Origin: Ketobacter sp963922875 | GTDB lineage: Bacteria > Pseudomonadota > Gammaproteobacteria > Pseudomonadales > Ketobacteraceae | DNA length: 64,000 bases | Direction of reading: 5' to 3' | NCBI GenBank assembly: GCA_963922875.1 | Contig: CAWUJH010000004.1 | Span: 186,001 to 250,000 of the forward strand | Shown here: piece by piece, positions 28,432-38,190 of the stretch | How positions within the stretch are numbered: position 1 is the first letter of the stretch | Layout of the letters: every line of letters starts with the position of its first letter | The notes under the pieces: model-generated | Databases searched by the model: none | What the model was told of the DNA's origin: nothing | What the model saw: the letters and a program-made list of their open reading frames with translations, nothing else | Translations under genes and position numbers: made by a program

Positions 28432-31212
28432 ATGGAACGTATGGAATTATTGAAAATCCTGATGTATGCGCTCACCAATAAGCTGAAAGAAAACACTGGC
28501 TTGGTGTTCGGGGCCGCCTTTGCAGTTTTACTTGCAATGGCCACGTCGGCGGAGGCATCGAAAGATGCTACCGGTTATTCAAATTTCGAGTCGGGGCAAG
28601 TAAGACCTCTGGCAATGTCACCAAATGGTAAGTGGTTGTTTGCGACCAATACACCGGCGGCCCGCCTGGAAGTTTTTGCGGTGACACCTTTTGGGCTTGA
28701 GTATCACTCATCTGTTTCCACCGGCTTGGAACCGGTAGCCGTAGCGGCAAGAAATAATCGGGAAGTTTGGGTAGTTAACCATTTGTCTGATAGTGTCAGT
28801 ATCATTCGCTTAAACGGTTTGAAATGGGGGGTCGAAAATACCTTGCTGGTTGGTGATGAGCCAAGAGATATTGTATTTGCTTCTGCAGATGGTGTGTTTA
28901 AGAAAGCCTATATTAGCACTGCCCATCGCGGACAAAATGTACCCTACGACCCTCAAATAGCTGAACCAGGTATTGGTCGTGCCGATGTCTGGGTGTTTAA
29001 CGCCGCGACCGCAAGAAAGTCTCCTGCGCTGGGTGGTAAGCCGCTGAAAATCATAAATCTATTTACTGATGTTCCTCGTGCCTTGGCAGTATCAAACGAT
29101 GGTACAAAAGTCTATGCTGCGGGTTTTTTAACCGGAAACCAAACGACGGTTATTCCCGAAGAGGTGGTAACTAACACGCTGGGTTTGCCGGGACCCGTGA
29201 CTAACTTTGAAGGAATATTCCAGCCTCCAACCAGTCTTATCGTTAAGTATGATGGATCTAATTGGGTTGATGAGCTTGGTCGTCAGTGGGATGAGCATGT
29301 TTACTTTTCGCTGCCAGATAAAGATGTTTTTGTGATTGACACTTCTACAGATACACCTTTGATAGATGCCAGTTTACCGAGTTATAGCGGAGTCGGTACG
29401 GTGCTGTATAATATGGCTGTGCACCCTAAGACGGGTAAGGTTTTTGTATCAAATACCAATGCACGCAATCACGAACGATTTGAGGGGTCTGGCGACTTTG
29501 CCGGCCATACTTTGCGTGGCCATGTGAGCGAAAGCAGAATTTCCATCCTGAATCCCGATGCATCCGTGACGCATCGCCACTTGAACAAGCATATCGATCG
29601 CAGCAAGTGCTGCGAGTCAATTCCAAATGATACCAATGCAAAGAGCATGGCTATACCAACAGGCATGACTTTTTCCCATGACGGTAAAAAGCTATATGTC
29701 GCTGCTTTAGGCTCTAGTAAAATTGGTGTTTATCGTACCAAGAAGTTGATAAGTGATCGATTTAAACCAAGTACCAAAAATCAAATTTCACTCAGTGGTG
29801 GTGGTCCTACAGGCTTGGTACTGGATCGAGCGGGGAAGCGTCTTTATGTGTTGACGCGTTTTAACAATTCGATTGCTATTGTAGATCCAATTCACAAAAC
29901 CGAACTTGAATCCATTCCCCTGTTTAACCCGGAGCCTATCCATGTCGTTGATGGTCGTAGGTTCCTATATGATGCATCGTTAACTTCGAGCTTTGGTGAT
30001 ACAGCCTGTGCCAGTTGCCATATATTTGGCGACAATGATGCCTTGGCCTGGGACTTGGGGGCGCCTGATAGCTCAGAGATTATTAATCAGGGGCCGTTTA
30101 AACTGCATCCAGAATTAGTGGGCTCTGATGTGTCAGTGAACTTCCGTCCACTAAAGGGGCCAATGACTACCCAGAGCCTCCGTGGTATGGCTAACCATGG
30201 CCCAATGCACTGGCGAGGTGATCGTACTGGCGGCAATGATGAACCGTCAATACAGCCGAACAGCGGCACGTTTAATGAACGTACTGCTTTTGAACAGTTT
30301 AATGAGGCTTTTGTTGGTCTAAACGGCCGGGATTCGGTTTTATCAGCACATGAGATGGAGATGTTTACTGATTTTGTGCTGGACATTGTTTATCCGCCGA
30401 ATCCAATCCGCAACTTAGACAATTCTTTAACAGATCAACAACAGGCAGGGAAGGATTTTTACTTTGATAGGATTTCTGATCAGCTGTTTTCCTGTAATGG
30501 ATGTCATGTGCTGGATCCCAACGGCAATGCTGAGTTTGATGTTGCCCACCCAGGTTTCTTTGGAACTGATGGTAGCTACGGCTTTGAATTTGAGCCGCAA
30601 CTTATGAAAATACCTCACTTTAGAAATATGTATCAAAAGGTCGGTATGTTCGGGATGGCCCCCATTTCTAAGTTGCTCACAGATAATTCAGATGGCACTA
30701 ATACCCATCAAGGTGAACAGGTTCGAGGTTTTGGTTTCCAGCATGATGGGGCTGTCGATACACTGGAACGCTTTATCTCCTCCACCTTATTTCGTTTTGT
30801 TGAGCCGAATCCTCCTTTTGTCCCAGGTAATCCGGGGGGGTTCTCCGATGATCCGGAAATAGGTATGGTCGAACGGCGCGAAGTTGAAAGTTTCTTACTG
30901 GCTTTTCCCAGTAACTTAGCGCCGGTTGTCGGACAACAAGTGACGTTGACTAGGAAGAATGTTTCGTCAAGTAAGGTGCGTGCCGAACTACTAATGAGTC
31001 GGGCAAATGCTGGTGAGTGTGATTTACTGGTATTTTCTTCCAGCAATAAATCCTTCAGCTATGTGGGTAATTCCAAGTTTGTTCGGACCAAGTCGGGTAG
31101 GGTGGTATCGATGTCAGACCTGCTAAGAAAGGTCTGGAACAAAAATAAGATATTTACCTTCACATGTGTTGTTCCTGGAACCGGTTATCAGATGTTGAGT
31201 GACGCTTTCTAG
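28432..31212 (+). CDS. Beta-propeller protein with di-heme cytochrome c domain
   Basis: About 926 residues from the ATG at 28432. Its hydrophobic segment TGLVFGAAFAVLLAMATSAEA is a likely signal peptide, so it acts in the periplasm. The middle (about 50-500) has repeated units such as VRPLAMSPNGKWLFATNT and GMTFSHDGKKLYVAALG, typical of YVTN-type beta-propellers. The C-terminal half carries two c-type heme sites, CASCH (Cys526) and CNGCH (Cys688), with MHWRGDRTG and FGFQHDGAVDTLERF as in di-heme oxidase-like proteins. A GTG start at 28372 would only add a poor leader. Electron transfer to a propeller-bound substrate is inference; no direct link to the PKS is seen. Confidence 0.8.
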   Translation: MERMELLKILMYALTNKLKENTGLVFGAAFAVLLAMATSAEASKDATGYSNFESGQVRPLAMSPNGKWLFATNTPAARLEVFAVTPFGLEYHSSVSTGLEPVAVAARNNREVWVVNHLSDSVSIIRLNGLKWGVENTLLVGDEPRDIVFASADGVFKKAYISTAHRGQNVPYDPQIAEPGIGRADVWVFNAATARKSPALGGKPLKIINLFTDVPRALAVSNDGTKVYAAGFLTGNQTTVIPEEVVTNTLGLPGPVTNFEGIFQPPTSLIVKYDGSNWVDELGRQWDEHVYFSLPDKDVFVIDTSTDTPLIDASLPSYSGVGTVLYNMAVHPKTGKVFVSNTNARNHERFEGSGDFAGHTLRGHVSESRISILNPDASVTHRHLNKHIDRSKCCESIPNDTNAKSMAIPTGMTFSHDGKKLYVAALGSSKIGVYRTKKLISDRFKPSTKNQISLSGGGPTGLVLDRAGKRLYVLTRFNNSIAIVDPIHKTELESIPLFNPEPIHVVDGRRFLYDASLTSSFGDTACASCHIFGDNDALAWDLGAPDSSEIINQGPFKLHPELVGSDVSVNFRPLKGPMTTQSLRGMANHGPMHWRGDRTGGNDEPSIQPNSGTFNERTAFEQFNEAFVGLNGRDSVLSAHEMEMFTDFVLDIVYPPNPIRNLDNSLTDQQQAGKDFYFDRISDQLFSCNGCHVLDPNGNAEFDVAHPGFFGTDGSYGFEFEPQLMKIPHFRNMYQKVGMFGMAPISKLLTDNSDGTNTHQGEQVRGFGFQHDGAVDTLERFISSTLFRFVEPNPPFVPGNPGGFSDDPEIGMVERREVESFLLAFPSNLAPVVGQQVTLTRKNVSSSKVRAELLMSRANAGECDLLVFSSSNKSFSYVGNSKFVRTKSGRVVSMSDLLRKVWNKNKIFTFTCVVPGTGYQMLSDAF

Positions 31213-31294
31213 GTAATTCATCTGGTGTCGTCATAACACCTTAAGCGATTCCCAGTCAAAGCGGGTTATTTAACTCTGCCTTGACCGTGAGCAA

Positions 31295-31325
31295 AGGCTT
31301 GAGCCTAAAGCTCGCCCTGAGCTTT
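31295..31325 (+). promoter_or_regulatory. Tandem hairpins in the PKS leader
   Basis: AGGCT/AGCCT (31295-31306) is followed directly by AAAGCTC-GCCCT-GAGCTTT (31307-31325), a perfect 7-base stem. They lie about 45 bases before the first PKS gene. They could be a terminator of the upstream gene or an attenuator-like leader; no strong T-run follows. Confidence 0.35.
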
Positions 31326-31367
31326 GACGATTCCAGCCGTTAGCTGCTTAATTGAGCGGGCATTGAT

Positions 31368-34300
31368 ATGAGTAGAAGCAAGATTGCGATCGTAGGGCTG
31401 TCATGCAGATTTCCTGGTTCCACCGATGCATTTGAGTATTGGGGAACGCTGGCAGGGTCGAAGAGCGAGATTCGCGGTATACCTGACTTTCGCTGGCCAA
31501 CAGAGCAATACTATTCGACTAACTTTGAGAAAAACAAAAGCGTTAGTCGCTGGGCTGGTTTGGTAGAGCAGTTTGAGGGATTTGATCCAGCTTATTTCGG
31601 CATTTCTCCAAAAGAAGCGGAACTGATGGATCCGCAACAACGAATTGTGATGGAACTCGCTGTTCAATGTATTGAAGATGCCGGTTACAGTACTGATGAT
31701 TTTCGAGGATCTAGTACCGGAGTCTATATTGGTGCCTGCAACTACGACTACAAGGAAGAGCTGGAAAAACATCTGGTGGATATTGAGGGGCACCTGTCCA
31801 CAGGAACTTATGCAGCGCTGATACCTAATCGAATTTCATTCTTTTTAGACCTGAAAGGTCCCAGTATTCCAATAGATACTGCTTGTTCAAGCTCCCTGGT
31901 GTCGATCAACCAGGCTGTTAATGCCCTCAAGCTCGGTGAATGTGAACAAGCTTTAGTCGGAGGTGTTAGCTACCTCTTCAGTCATACTTATTTTGTCGCG
32001 TTTTCTCAAGCGGGTATGTTATCTCCCAGCGGTCACTGCAAGGCCTTTGATGCAGGTGCAGATGGTTATGTGCGTGGTGAGGGGGCTGGCATGGTTTTAC
32101 TCAAACCACTCGCAGCCGCACTGGAAGATAATGATCATATTTATGGAGTGATTGACAGCATAGCCGTAAATCACGGTGGAAAAGTTCAAACAATTACCTC
32201 GCCTAGTGCCTATGCGCAGGCAAGAGTTATCGTTGCTGCGATGAAAAAAGCTCAGCTGTCACCAAATCAAATTTCCTTTGTTGAAGTCCATGGTACCGGT
32301 ACGCCAAAAGGAGATCCGATTGAAGTGAACGCGCTCAAACGAGCCTTCTCTAGCTATGCCAGGGAGCGAGGAGAAAAGCTAGAAAAACATTACTGCACCT
32401 TAAGTAGCGTAAAGACTAATATCGGCCATCTTGAAGCTGCTTCAGGTATTGCCGGATTGATCAAGGTTCTGCTATCCATGAAGCATGAACGCATTCCTGC
32501 ATTGGCTAATTTTGAGCGACTAAATCCTCGTATTAATTTGGAAGAGACTCCTTTCAATCTGGCGACTAACACCATCGATTGGCCGGCTAACGGTGACCGC
32601 AAAGCTGCAGTTAGTAGTTTTGGTTTTGGTGGAGTTAATGCACATGCCATTGTCTCTGAGTACAGCGATCATCGGCAGAAGACCACGCTTGCAATTGAAA
32701 AGAGAACACGCTTACTACTGCTATCGGCAAAGAATCAGAATAGTTTGCTAGCCTATGCCCAACGTTTGCTTGAGCATATCGAGACTTGTGACGATTTGTC
32801 ACTTGATGATATGCAATACAGCCTATCACGGCGAACTGAGCATGCTTGTCGGCTTGCTATTCTGTTCTCGGATCGATATGAACTCCTGCGAAATCTGAGC
32901 TACTTCTGTGCTGGTCGAATTGCTGCTACAGGTATTTATCATAGTGATGATTATCACGAAGCCGTTTTAAGGAATGATGTTGGTGCAGACCTGGCTGCAG
33001 TAGCACAATATTGGACAACTGGAAACAGGATAGACTGGAAAGCTTTTTTTCCACCGGATCAATATCGACTGCTTTGGCTGCCGCCATACCAGTTTAATCA
33101 TAAGAGCTATATTCCTTCAGAAATCCGTGACAAGACACAAGCGAATAATTCGCTCAAGAGGTGCAAGGAGAGGGAGGCAGAAGGAAATGATGGTCTGATT
33201 TCATTGAGAAAAGACTGGCTGCCAATGGAGGTATCTCAAATAGCCGGTGATTCAGTAGCACCAGAAGATACTCTGATATTGCTTGCGAGCGAGAGCTTGT
33301 TGGATGTGCTACCCGTTGGACGTCAAGCGTATTCAATCATTCCCGACATGGCAGATGTTTACAATGCTAAACAATGGGTGGAGTGGTTTTGGAAATCAAT
33401 TGAACTGATCCGTCAAGGAGTGCGAATCTATAACCCCAAGCGCTGTGTGATGATATCCACCGATCGCGCACCATTATATCGTACACTCTATTCAGCATTG
33501 CTTTCTATCGATAAGGAATTTCAACTGCCTTGTTGTTGGTATCAGGTTGAACCGAGAGGTTTTGAAAAAATTGACATTGAGCTCTATCGATATATTGATT
33601 GTTCGTGTGAGCAGTCTCATGCAAGACGTGTTAGGTTTGATGTTCACAGCGAGCAAATCATTGTTGAGCAGGAGAGAAATATTGGTGAAAGCTTCCAAAT
33701 ACCTGCGCACTCACAGCTGATGTCTGATCCCGTTGTATTGATTACTGGCGGTGCTGGTGGCATTGGAAGAGTATTTGCCGAATATCTGAGTACATCATGT
33801 AATGCGCATATTATTCTGGTTGGCCGGACAGAGCGCTCAGACGGTGAATTAAAAACCCTGTTTGGTGATAAAAATCGTTTCAGCTACTATGCGGCAGATT
33901 GCGGGTCAACAGCGTCTATGCAGGCGGTGATTGACAAAGTAGTCGAAGAATATGGACGAATCGATATTGTTCTACATGGTGCCGGTACGATTCATGACAA
34001 GAGTGTATTTAGCAAAACCTTTGATGATGTTCATCAAGTTGTTGCTGGTAAGGTTATTGGGTGTGATGTTCTTGATAAAGTGACCGCCCATCTCGATATA
34101 CAACGTTTTATCGTACTATCATCCGTAACTGGCTTGTATGGAAACCCTGGCCAGTCTGACTATGCTGCAGCCAACGCCTACATTAGTGAGTTTGTCGAAC
34201 AACGTAATAGATGGGTGGCTGACAACCTGCGTAGCGGCCTGTCTAGTGCGATTCATTGGCCATACTGGCGGCAGGGGGGGATGCAAATAGAGCAGAAGTT

Positions 34301-36590
34301 GGTAGATATGATCGAAGACAGCATGGGGATGAAGCCTATGTCTAACGATCAGGGCATCTCGGTATTGAATTATGTTCTGAATGCTCAGGCCTCCCAGATC
34401 TGTATTGTACCTGGGCAGTTGGCGAATATTGAGGCCTGTCTAAATAAAGACTTTGAAGCACAAACTGCCCCGGTAAAAATACTAGATGAGCCTGGTGTTA
34501 CAGGCCTCATATGTAAGGTGATTTCAGAGGCTACCGGTTTCCCTGGTAATACTTTGCGGGAGGATGCGACGTTTACCAGTTTGGGTATCGATTCGATAAA
34601 CATGCAAGCGATTTCTCGTGATCTTAGCGATGCGCTGGGCATTCGAATCACGGCTTTGATCTTGTCCAACCATCCTACGATTAATGAGTTGGTTGCCTAT
34701 ATTGGTTTAGAATTGGCCAGGGAACATAGCAGTAAGGGCCAAATAAACAATATTCAGATGACGCAGCCAAGCTCAGACGATAGTTCGCGCAGGATGGCAA
34801 AGGTATCTAGGCTGACCGAAGCAAATAAACCTTCGTTAGCGCGCACTGCTGAAGTCGCTATCATTGGTCTGGATTTAAAAATCAGTGATTGTGATGACTG
34901 GCATCTTGCCTGGCCGATTTTTGCTGACAATACGGTGAAGGCTACTGGTTACCCTGACGAACGTTGGGAGCTACTGCCGGATTCGCTGAAAGAAGAGGGT
35001 CTCAAAGAGTCTATAAAAGGCTACTTTATCGAGGATTGTCTCACTTTTGATAATCGTTTCTTTGGTATCTCAAAGCGAGAAGCGATGCTTATCGACCCGC
35101 AGCACCGATTGTTGATGCAGAGCGTTTGGAAGGCGATTGAAGGTTCTGGGCAATCCACTGCCAGCTTTGCGCAGAGAAACACAGCTGTCTATGTATGCCT
35201 TGACGCAAATGACTATGCAGAAGTGGTTAGCCATGATTCCAATATCGATGAGTTTACTGCTGGCGCGTCCACACCTTATTTGGCCTCTAATCGCATTTCT
35301 CACTACTTTAATCTGGAAGGGCCCAGTGAAACCCTGAATACTGCCTGCTCAAGTGTCTATGTAGCGATTGAAAAGGCGAGTGACTTGATTCAAAGAGGGA
35401 TAGTAGATCAGGCCGTGGTGTGCGCTAGTCAATTGAACCTGTTGCCTGCGCGGTTTGAAGTTCTGGTGCAAAAGCAACTGATATCCAGAAATGGCAGGGT
35501 CGCGCCTTTTGATAAGGATGCAAATGGGTTTCTGCGTAGTGAGGGTGTAGGCTGTGTAATTTTGAAACGCATGGATTTGGCCAGAGCCTCGGGAAATCAA
35601 ATACTTGCAAAGGTAGTATCTGCAGCCAGCTGGCATTCTGGTAAAGGCTGTTCGTTGACAACGCCCAACGCTGCTACGCATTTGAAGGCGCTACATCAGG
35701 CCCTTGATAAAGCCAGTGCCGGACCAGATCAGATTGCATACGTGGAAGCTCACGGAACAGCTTCTCAAGTTGGTGATGCTAGCGAGCTCGATGCATTGAC
35801 TCAATTGATCCGGCAATCAGATAAACAACATACCTGTATTGTTAGTAGCCTGAAGTCCAATATTGGACATCTCGAAGTTTGCTCCGGTATCGCCAGTATC
35901 GCTAAAGCTATCTTAGCCATGAGAAATAAGCTGGTTCCAGGCATTGCTGAATTTAGCGAGCCGCTTCCAGAGCTCGACTGTGAAACAATTAAAATAAGTA
36001 ATCGCAGCCAAAGTCTGCCTGAAAACACGGACTATCTGGTTGGATTGCTAGCCTATGGTCTGGGAGGTGTATCTTCCTGTGTGATGTTGCAGCCTGACCG
36101 CGATATGCAGAGTGCTCATAGCGAGATTGAAGAGCAGTGTGCGGGGCAAAAAACTGAATGGCTGTTATTGTCTGCCGCAAATGACGAAGCTCTACAGAGG
36201 TACGCCTGTAGAATTGTTGAGAAAATAGATCATGTTAATGATGAACGAACGCTGAACGATCTATTGCAAACATTTCGATTTAGCCGTGATCGGCTAGCAA
36301 AAAGGGCGGCATTCAAAGCCCAATCTATTGGAGAACTAGTTGCAAATCTCAGGAGGTTCCTAACACTTACGAAAACAGGATTTGATGGTACTGACATTCT
36401 TGTTCCGCAAACAACAGACGTGTCAGTCCCGGATCGAACTGTTCCCGGTTATGTCGTGAATTGGTTGGCCGGTTCAGATCTTGATGATCTGACCAACTAC
36501 ACCCCAATGATGACTTGGCCAGGTTATCCTTTCGAAAACAAAACGCTACATTGGATAGCAACAAAGAGCACTAAACCAGCGATCACATAG
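31368..36590 (+). CDS. trans-AT polyketide synthase: KS-KR-ACP-KS
   Basis: 1740 residues. KS1 (about 5-430) has Cys173 in TACSSS, His308 in HGTGT and His354 in NIGHLE, so it is complete. A linker without AT or DH follows. KR (about 785-985) has GGAGGIG and Tyr932 in SDYAAAN, so it should reduce the beta-keto group. The ACP (about 1045-1110) has Ser1076 in GIDSI. KS2 (about 1165-1590) has Cys1327 in TACSS, with HGTAS and NIGHLE histidines. The protein ends shortly after KS2 and its linker (MTWPGYPFENKTLHW), so KS2 must use an ACP on another protein, probably the free ACP at 36866. No loading domain is visible. Confidence 0.92.
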   Translation: MSRSKIAIVGLSCRFPGSTDAFEYWGTLAGSKSEIRGIPDFRWPTEQYYSTNFEKNKSVSRWAGLVEQFEGFDPAYFGISPKEAELMDPQQRIVMELAVQCIEDAGYSTDDFRGSSTGVYIGACNYDYKEELEKHLVDIEGHLSTGTYAALIPNRISFFLDLKGPSIPIDTACSSSLVSINQAVNALKLGECEQALVGGVSYLFSHTYFVAFSQAGMLSPSGHCKAFDAGADGYVRGEGAGMVLLKPLAAALEDNDHIYGVIDSIAVNHGGKVQTITSPSAYAQARVIVAAMKKAQLSPNQISFVEVHGTGTPKGDPIEVNALKRAFSSYARERGEKLEKHYCTLSSVKTNIGHLEAASGIAGLIKVLLSMKHERIPALANFERLNPRINLEETPFNLATNTIDWPANGDRKAAVSSFGFGGVNAHAIVSEYSDHRQKTTLAIEKRTRLLLLSAKNQNSLLAYAQRLLEHIETCDDLSLDDMQYSLSRRTEHACRLAILFSDRYELLRNLSYFCAGRIAATGIYHSDDYHEAVLRNDVGADLAAVAQYWTTGNRIDWKAFFPPDQYRLLWLPPYQFNHKSYIPSEIRDKTQANNSLKRCKEREAEGNDGLISLRKDWLPMEVSQIAGDSVAPEDTLILLASESLLDVLPVGRQAYSIIPDMADVYNAKQWVEWFWKSIELIRQGVRIYNPKRCVMISTDRAPLYRTLYSALLSIDKEFQLPCCWYQVEPRGFEKIDIELYRYIDCSCEQSHARRVRFDVHSEQIIVEQERNIGESFQIPAHSQLMSDPVVLITGGAGGIGRVFAEYLSTSCNAHIILVGRTERSDGELKTLFGDKNRFSYYAADCGSTASMQAVIDKVVEEYGRIDIVLHGAGTIHDKSVFSKTFDDVHQVVAGKVIGCDVLDKVTAHLDIQRFIVLSSVTGLYGNPGQSDYAAANAYISEFVEQRNRWVADNLRSGLSSAIHWPYWRQGGMQIEQKLVDMIEDSMGMKPMSNDQGISVLNYVLNAQASQICIVPGQLANIEACLNKDFEAQTAPVKILDEPGVTGLICKVISEATGFPGNTLREDATFTSLGIDSINMQAISRDLSDALGIRITALILSNHPTINELVAYIGLELAREHSSKGQINNIQMTQPSSDDSSRRMAKVSRLTEANKPSLARTAEVAIIGLDLKISDCDDWHLAWPIFADNTVKATGYPDERWELLPDSLKEEGLKESIKGYFIEDCLTFDNRFFGISKREAMLIDPQHRLLMQSVWKAIEGSGQSTASFAQRNTAVYVCLDANDYAEVVSHDSNIDEFTAGASTPYLASNRISHYFNLEGPSETLNTACSSVYVAIEKASDLIQRGIVDQAVVCASQLNLLPARFEVLVQKQLISRNGRVAPFDKDANGFLRSEGVGCVILKRMDLARASGNQILAKVVSAASWHSGKGCSLTTPNAATHLKALHQALDKASAGPDQIAYVEAHGTASQVGDASELDALTQLIRQSDKQHTCIVSSLKSNIGHLEVCSGIASIAKAILAMRNKLVPGIAEFSEPLPELDCETIKISNRSQSLPENTDYLVGLLAYGLGGVSSCVMLQPDRDMQSAHSEIEEQCAGQKTEWLLLSAANDEALQRYACRIVEKIDHVNDERTLNDLLQTFRFSRDRLAKRAAFKAQSIGELVANLRRFLTLTKTGFDGTDILVPQTTDVSVPDRTVPGYVVNWLAGSDLDDLTNYTPMMTWPGYPFENKTLHWIATKSTKPAIT

Positions 36591-36599
36591 GAGAGAAAT

Positions 36600-36878
36600 A
36601 TGTTAGATAATGAAAACCAAGTTGTTGCAACCTCATTAAAGGAGTTACTTGCTGAGGCAACACTCTTTGGTATGCGGCTGTCATCTAATTCACTCAGCGG
36701 GAATCTTTTCGACGAGGACAATCAGAACTTATTGGAGTCCATTGGCGCACTCAGTGAAAAAGTCAAGTCTCATATTGCACTCCTAGATGTTGATGTCGCT
36801 GAGCAGCAGGTTCTCCCGCTGTCACACGAAATCTTTAGGCAAGGTGAGGAGAAAGGAGCCATTCAATGCAAGGATTAG
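36600..36878 (+). CDS. Small hypothetical protein in the PKS operon
   Basis: 92 residues, mostly helical and acidic, starting MLDNENQVVATSLKELLAEA. GGAGAGAAA precedes the ATG. It lacks the Asp-Ser-Leu attachment motif, so it is not a carrier protein. It begins 9 bases after the first PKS and overlaps the ACP gene start by 13 bases, so it is translated with both. A docking or scaffold role between the split KS and ACP is inference; I do not recognise it. Confidence 0.6.
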   Translation: MLDNENQVVATSLKELLAEATLFGMRLSSNSLSGNLFDEDNQNLLESIGALSEKVKSHIALLDVDVAEQQVLPLSHEIFRQGEEKGAIQCKD

Positions 36879-37120
36879 AGGACGTTAAACAATTGATTGC
36901 CCGCTGTATTGCCGAAGCAATGTACATGGAAGTAGATGAAATCCAGGACAATTTGTTGTTTTCTAGCTTCGGCTTGGAATCTACAACACTTGTAAAAATA
37001 CTTAATAAAGTCAATGAGGAGCTGGGTCTTAAAGTCGATATTCGAGAAGTGTTGCCGCACCAAAACCTGATTGGGATGAGCCAGGTTATTCATAAGCAGC
37101 TTGCAGGAGAGATCGTATGA
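36866..37120 (+). CDS. Free-standing acyl carrier protein
   Basis: 84 residues, the normal ACP length. The phosphopantetheine serine is in FGLESTTLVKIL, with Glu where Asp is usual before the Ser. Helices I, II and III are recognisable. It overlaps the oxygenase gene downstream as ATGA, so the two are coupled. Since the upstream PKS ends in a KS without ACP, this ACP is the likely partner, and its bound chain the likely substrate of the oxygenase. Confidence 0.88.
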   Translation: MQGLEDVKQLIARCIAEAMYMEVDEIQDNLLFSSFGLESTTLVKILNKVNEELGLKVDIREVLPHQNLIGMSQVIHKQLAGEIV

Positions 37121-38184
37121 GCACGAGTGACACGTTTTATGAATCAGTGCAACTACCACTGGAACAGGTAGAAACTTACAATCAAACCTTTTTCCTAAGA
37201 AATTTTTTTCAAAAACCGGATCTGTTTGCGGACAAACTGCTCCAGATAGAAGAGCAAATGGTTGCGTTGTTACCTTCCCTCGATGAGGGCCTAGGAGAAA
37301 TAGAATGTTATCAAGCTAGTGCGTTGACTAGCACTGAGTTGCAGCATATCTATGCGACGAACATTCGCCCGATAGTGATCAAGGGGTTTGCTAGTGAGCA
37401 TCCTTGTGTAAAGCAGTGGAAGCCAGAATATTTCCGCGAGAATTATGGTGATTTCAATTTGTGGTATTCTTCAACGGAAAACCTGATCGAAGAAGAGGGT
37501 ACTACACTTCGCGAGTATGTTGATCGTATCCTGTCAGGGGACATTGGTCGAGCGTATCTTGAAAACCTGTCGGACATTTTTAATTCTCATCCTGAATTAC
37601 ATGATCAAATTGGCCTTGATAAAGTAGCACAGTTTGTCGACGGGTTTGCCTCCTACCACAAAATCGCGCAGCTGTTTATTGGTGGTGCTGGTACTGGAGC
37701 GGTATTTCATTGTGCGAATGAGCTGAACTGCTTTATCAATATCTACGGACAGAAGGAGTGGACTTTTGTCCACCCCAAATATTCAGCCGCTATGTATAGC
37801 TCAATTTTCAACAAAGGTATTTTTGTTGGTTCACTGGTGAAACACAACGCTCCCTTTAAATTCCTTGAGGCCAATCAACCGCTTTATAATCGCATCCCGA
37901 AACTACGCATAGTGTTAGAGCCGGGCGATATGCTGATTAATCCGCCATGGTGGTGGCATGCGATTAACAACAAGCCGCCGGTTTCAATAGCCATCGCATC
38001 GCGCTGGAAAATCGAAACGCCTTACCAGAAACAGAACCCGCTTTACGACTTTGTTCAATCACTCAGAGAAGAGCGGCTCACCCTCGAAGGTAAGAAAATG
38101 TCGAAACATGATGTCGTTGTTCCTGATGCGGAACTGCGTAAAAAGTATGTGTCGTACAAGGAAATGGGCTGGGTGGGCAGTTAG
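37117..38184 (+). CDS. JmjC/cupin-type Fe(II)/2-oxoglutarate enzyme with HxA site
   Basis: 355 residues. The C-terminal double-stranded beta-helix has the cupin_8/JmjC pattern: AVFHCANELNCFINIYGQKEWTFVHP minus its ends aligns with the usual xxLHxDxxxNxxxQVxGxKxW block, and PGDMLINPPWWWHAINN carries the distal His. Ligands are His198 and His281, but the acidic residue expected at 200 is Ala. In known 2OG halogenases such as SyrB2 the same Asp-to-Ala change makes room for chloride. Lys of GQKEW and Arg of ASRWKIE are kept. It is coupled to a free ACP. It may be a halogenase, or an oxygenase using another ligand, or inactive. Confidence 0.8.
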   Translation: MSTSDTFYESVQLPLEQVETYNQTFFLRNFFQKPDLFADKLLQIEEQMVALLPSLDEGLGEIECYQASALTSTELQHIYATNIRPIVIKGFASEHPCVKQWKPEYFRENYGDFNLWYSSTENLIEEEGTTLREYVDRILSGDIGRAYLENLSDIFNSHPELHDQIGLDKVAQFVDGFASYHKIAQLFIGGAGTGAVFHCANELNCFINIYGQKEWTFVHPKYSAAMYSSIFNKGIFVGSLVKHNAPFKFLEANQPLYNRIPKLRIVLEPGDMLINPPWWWHAINNKPPVSIAIASRWKIETPYQKQNPLYDFVQSLREERLTLEGKKMSKHDVVVPDAELRKKYVSYKEMGWVGS

Positions 38185-38190
38185 GAATAT

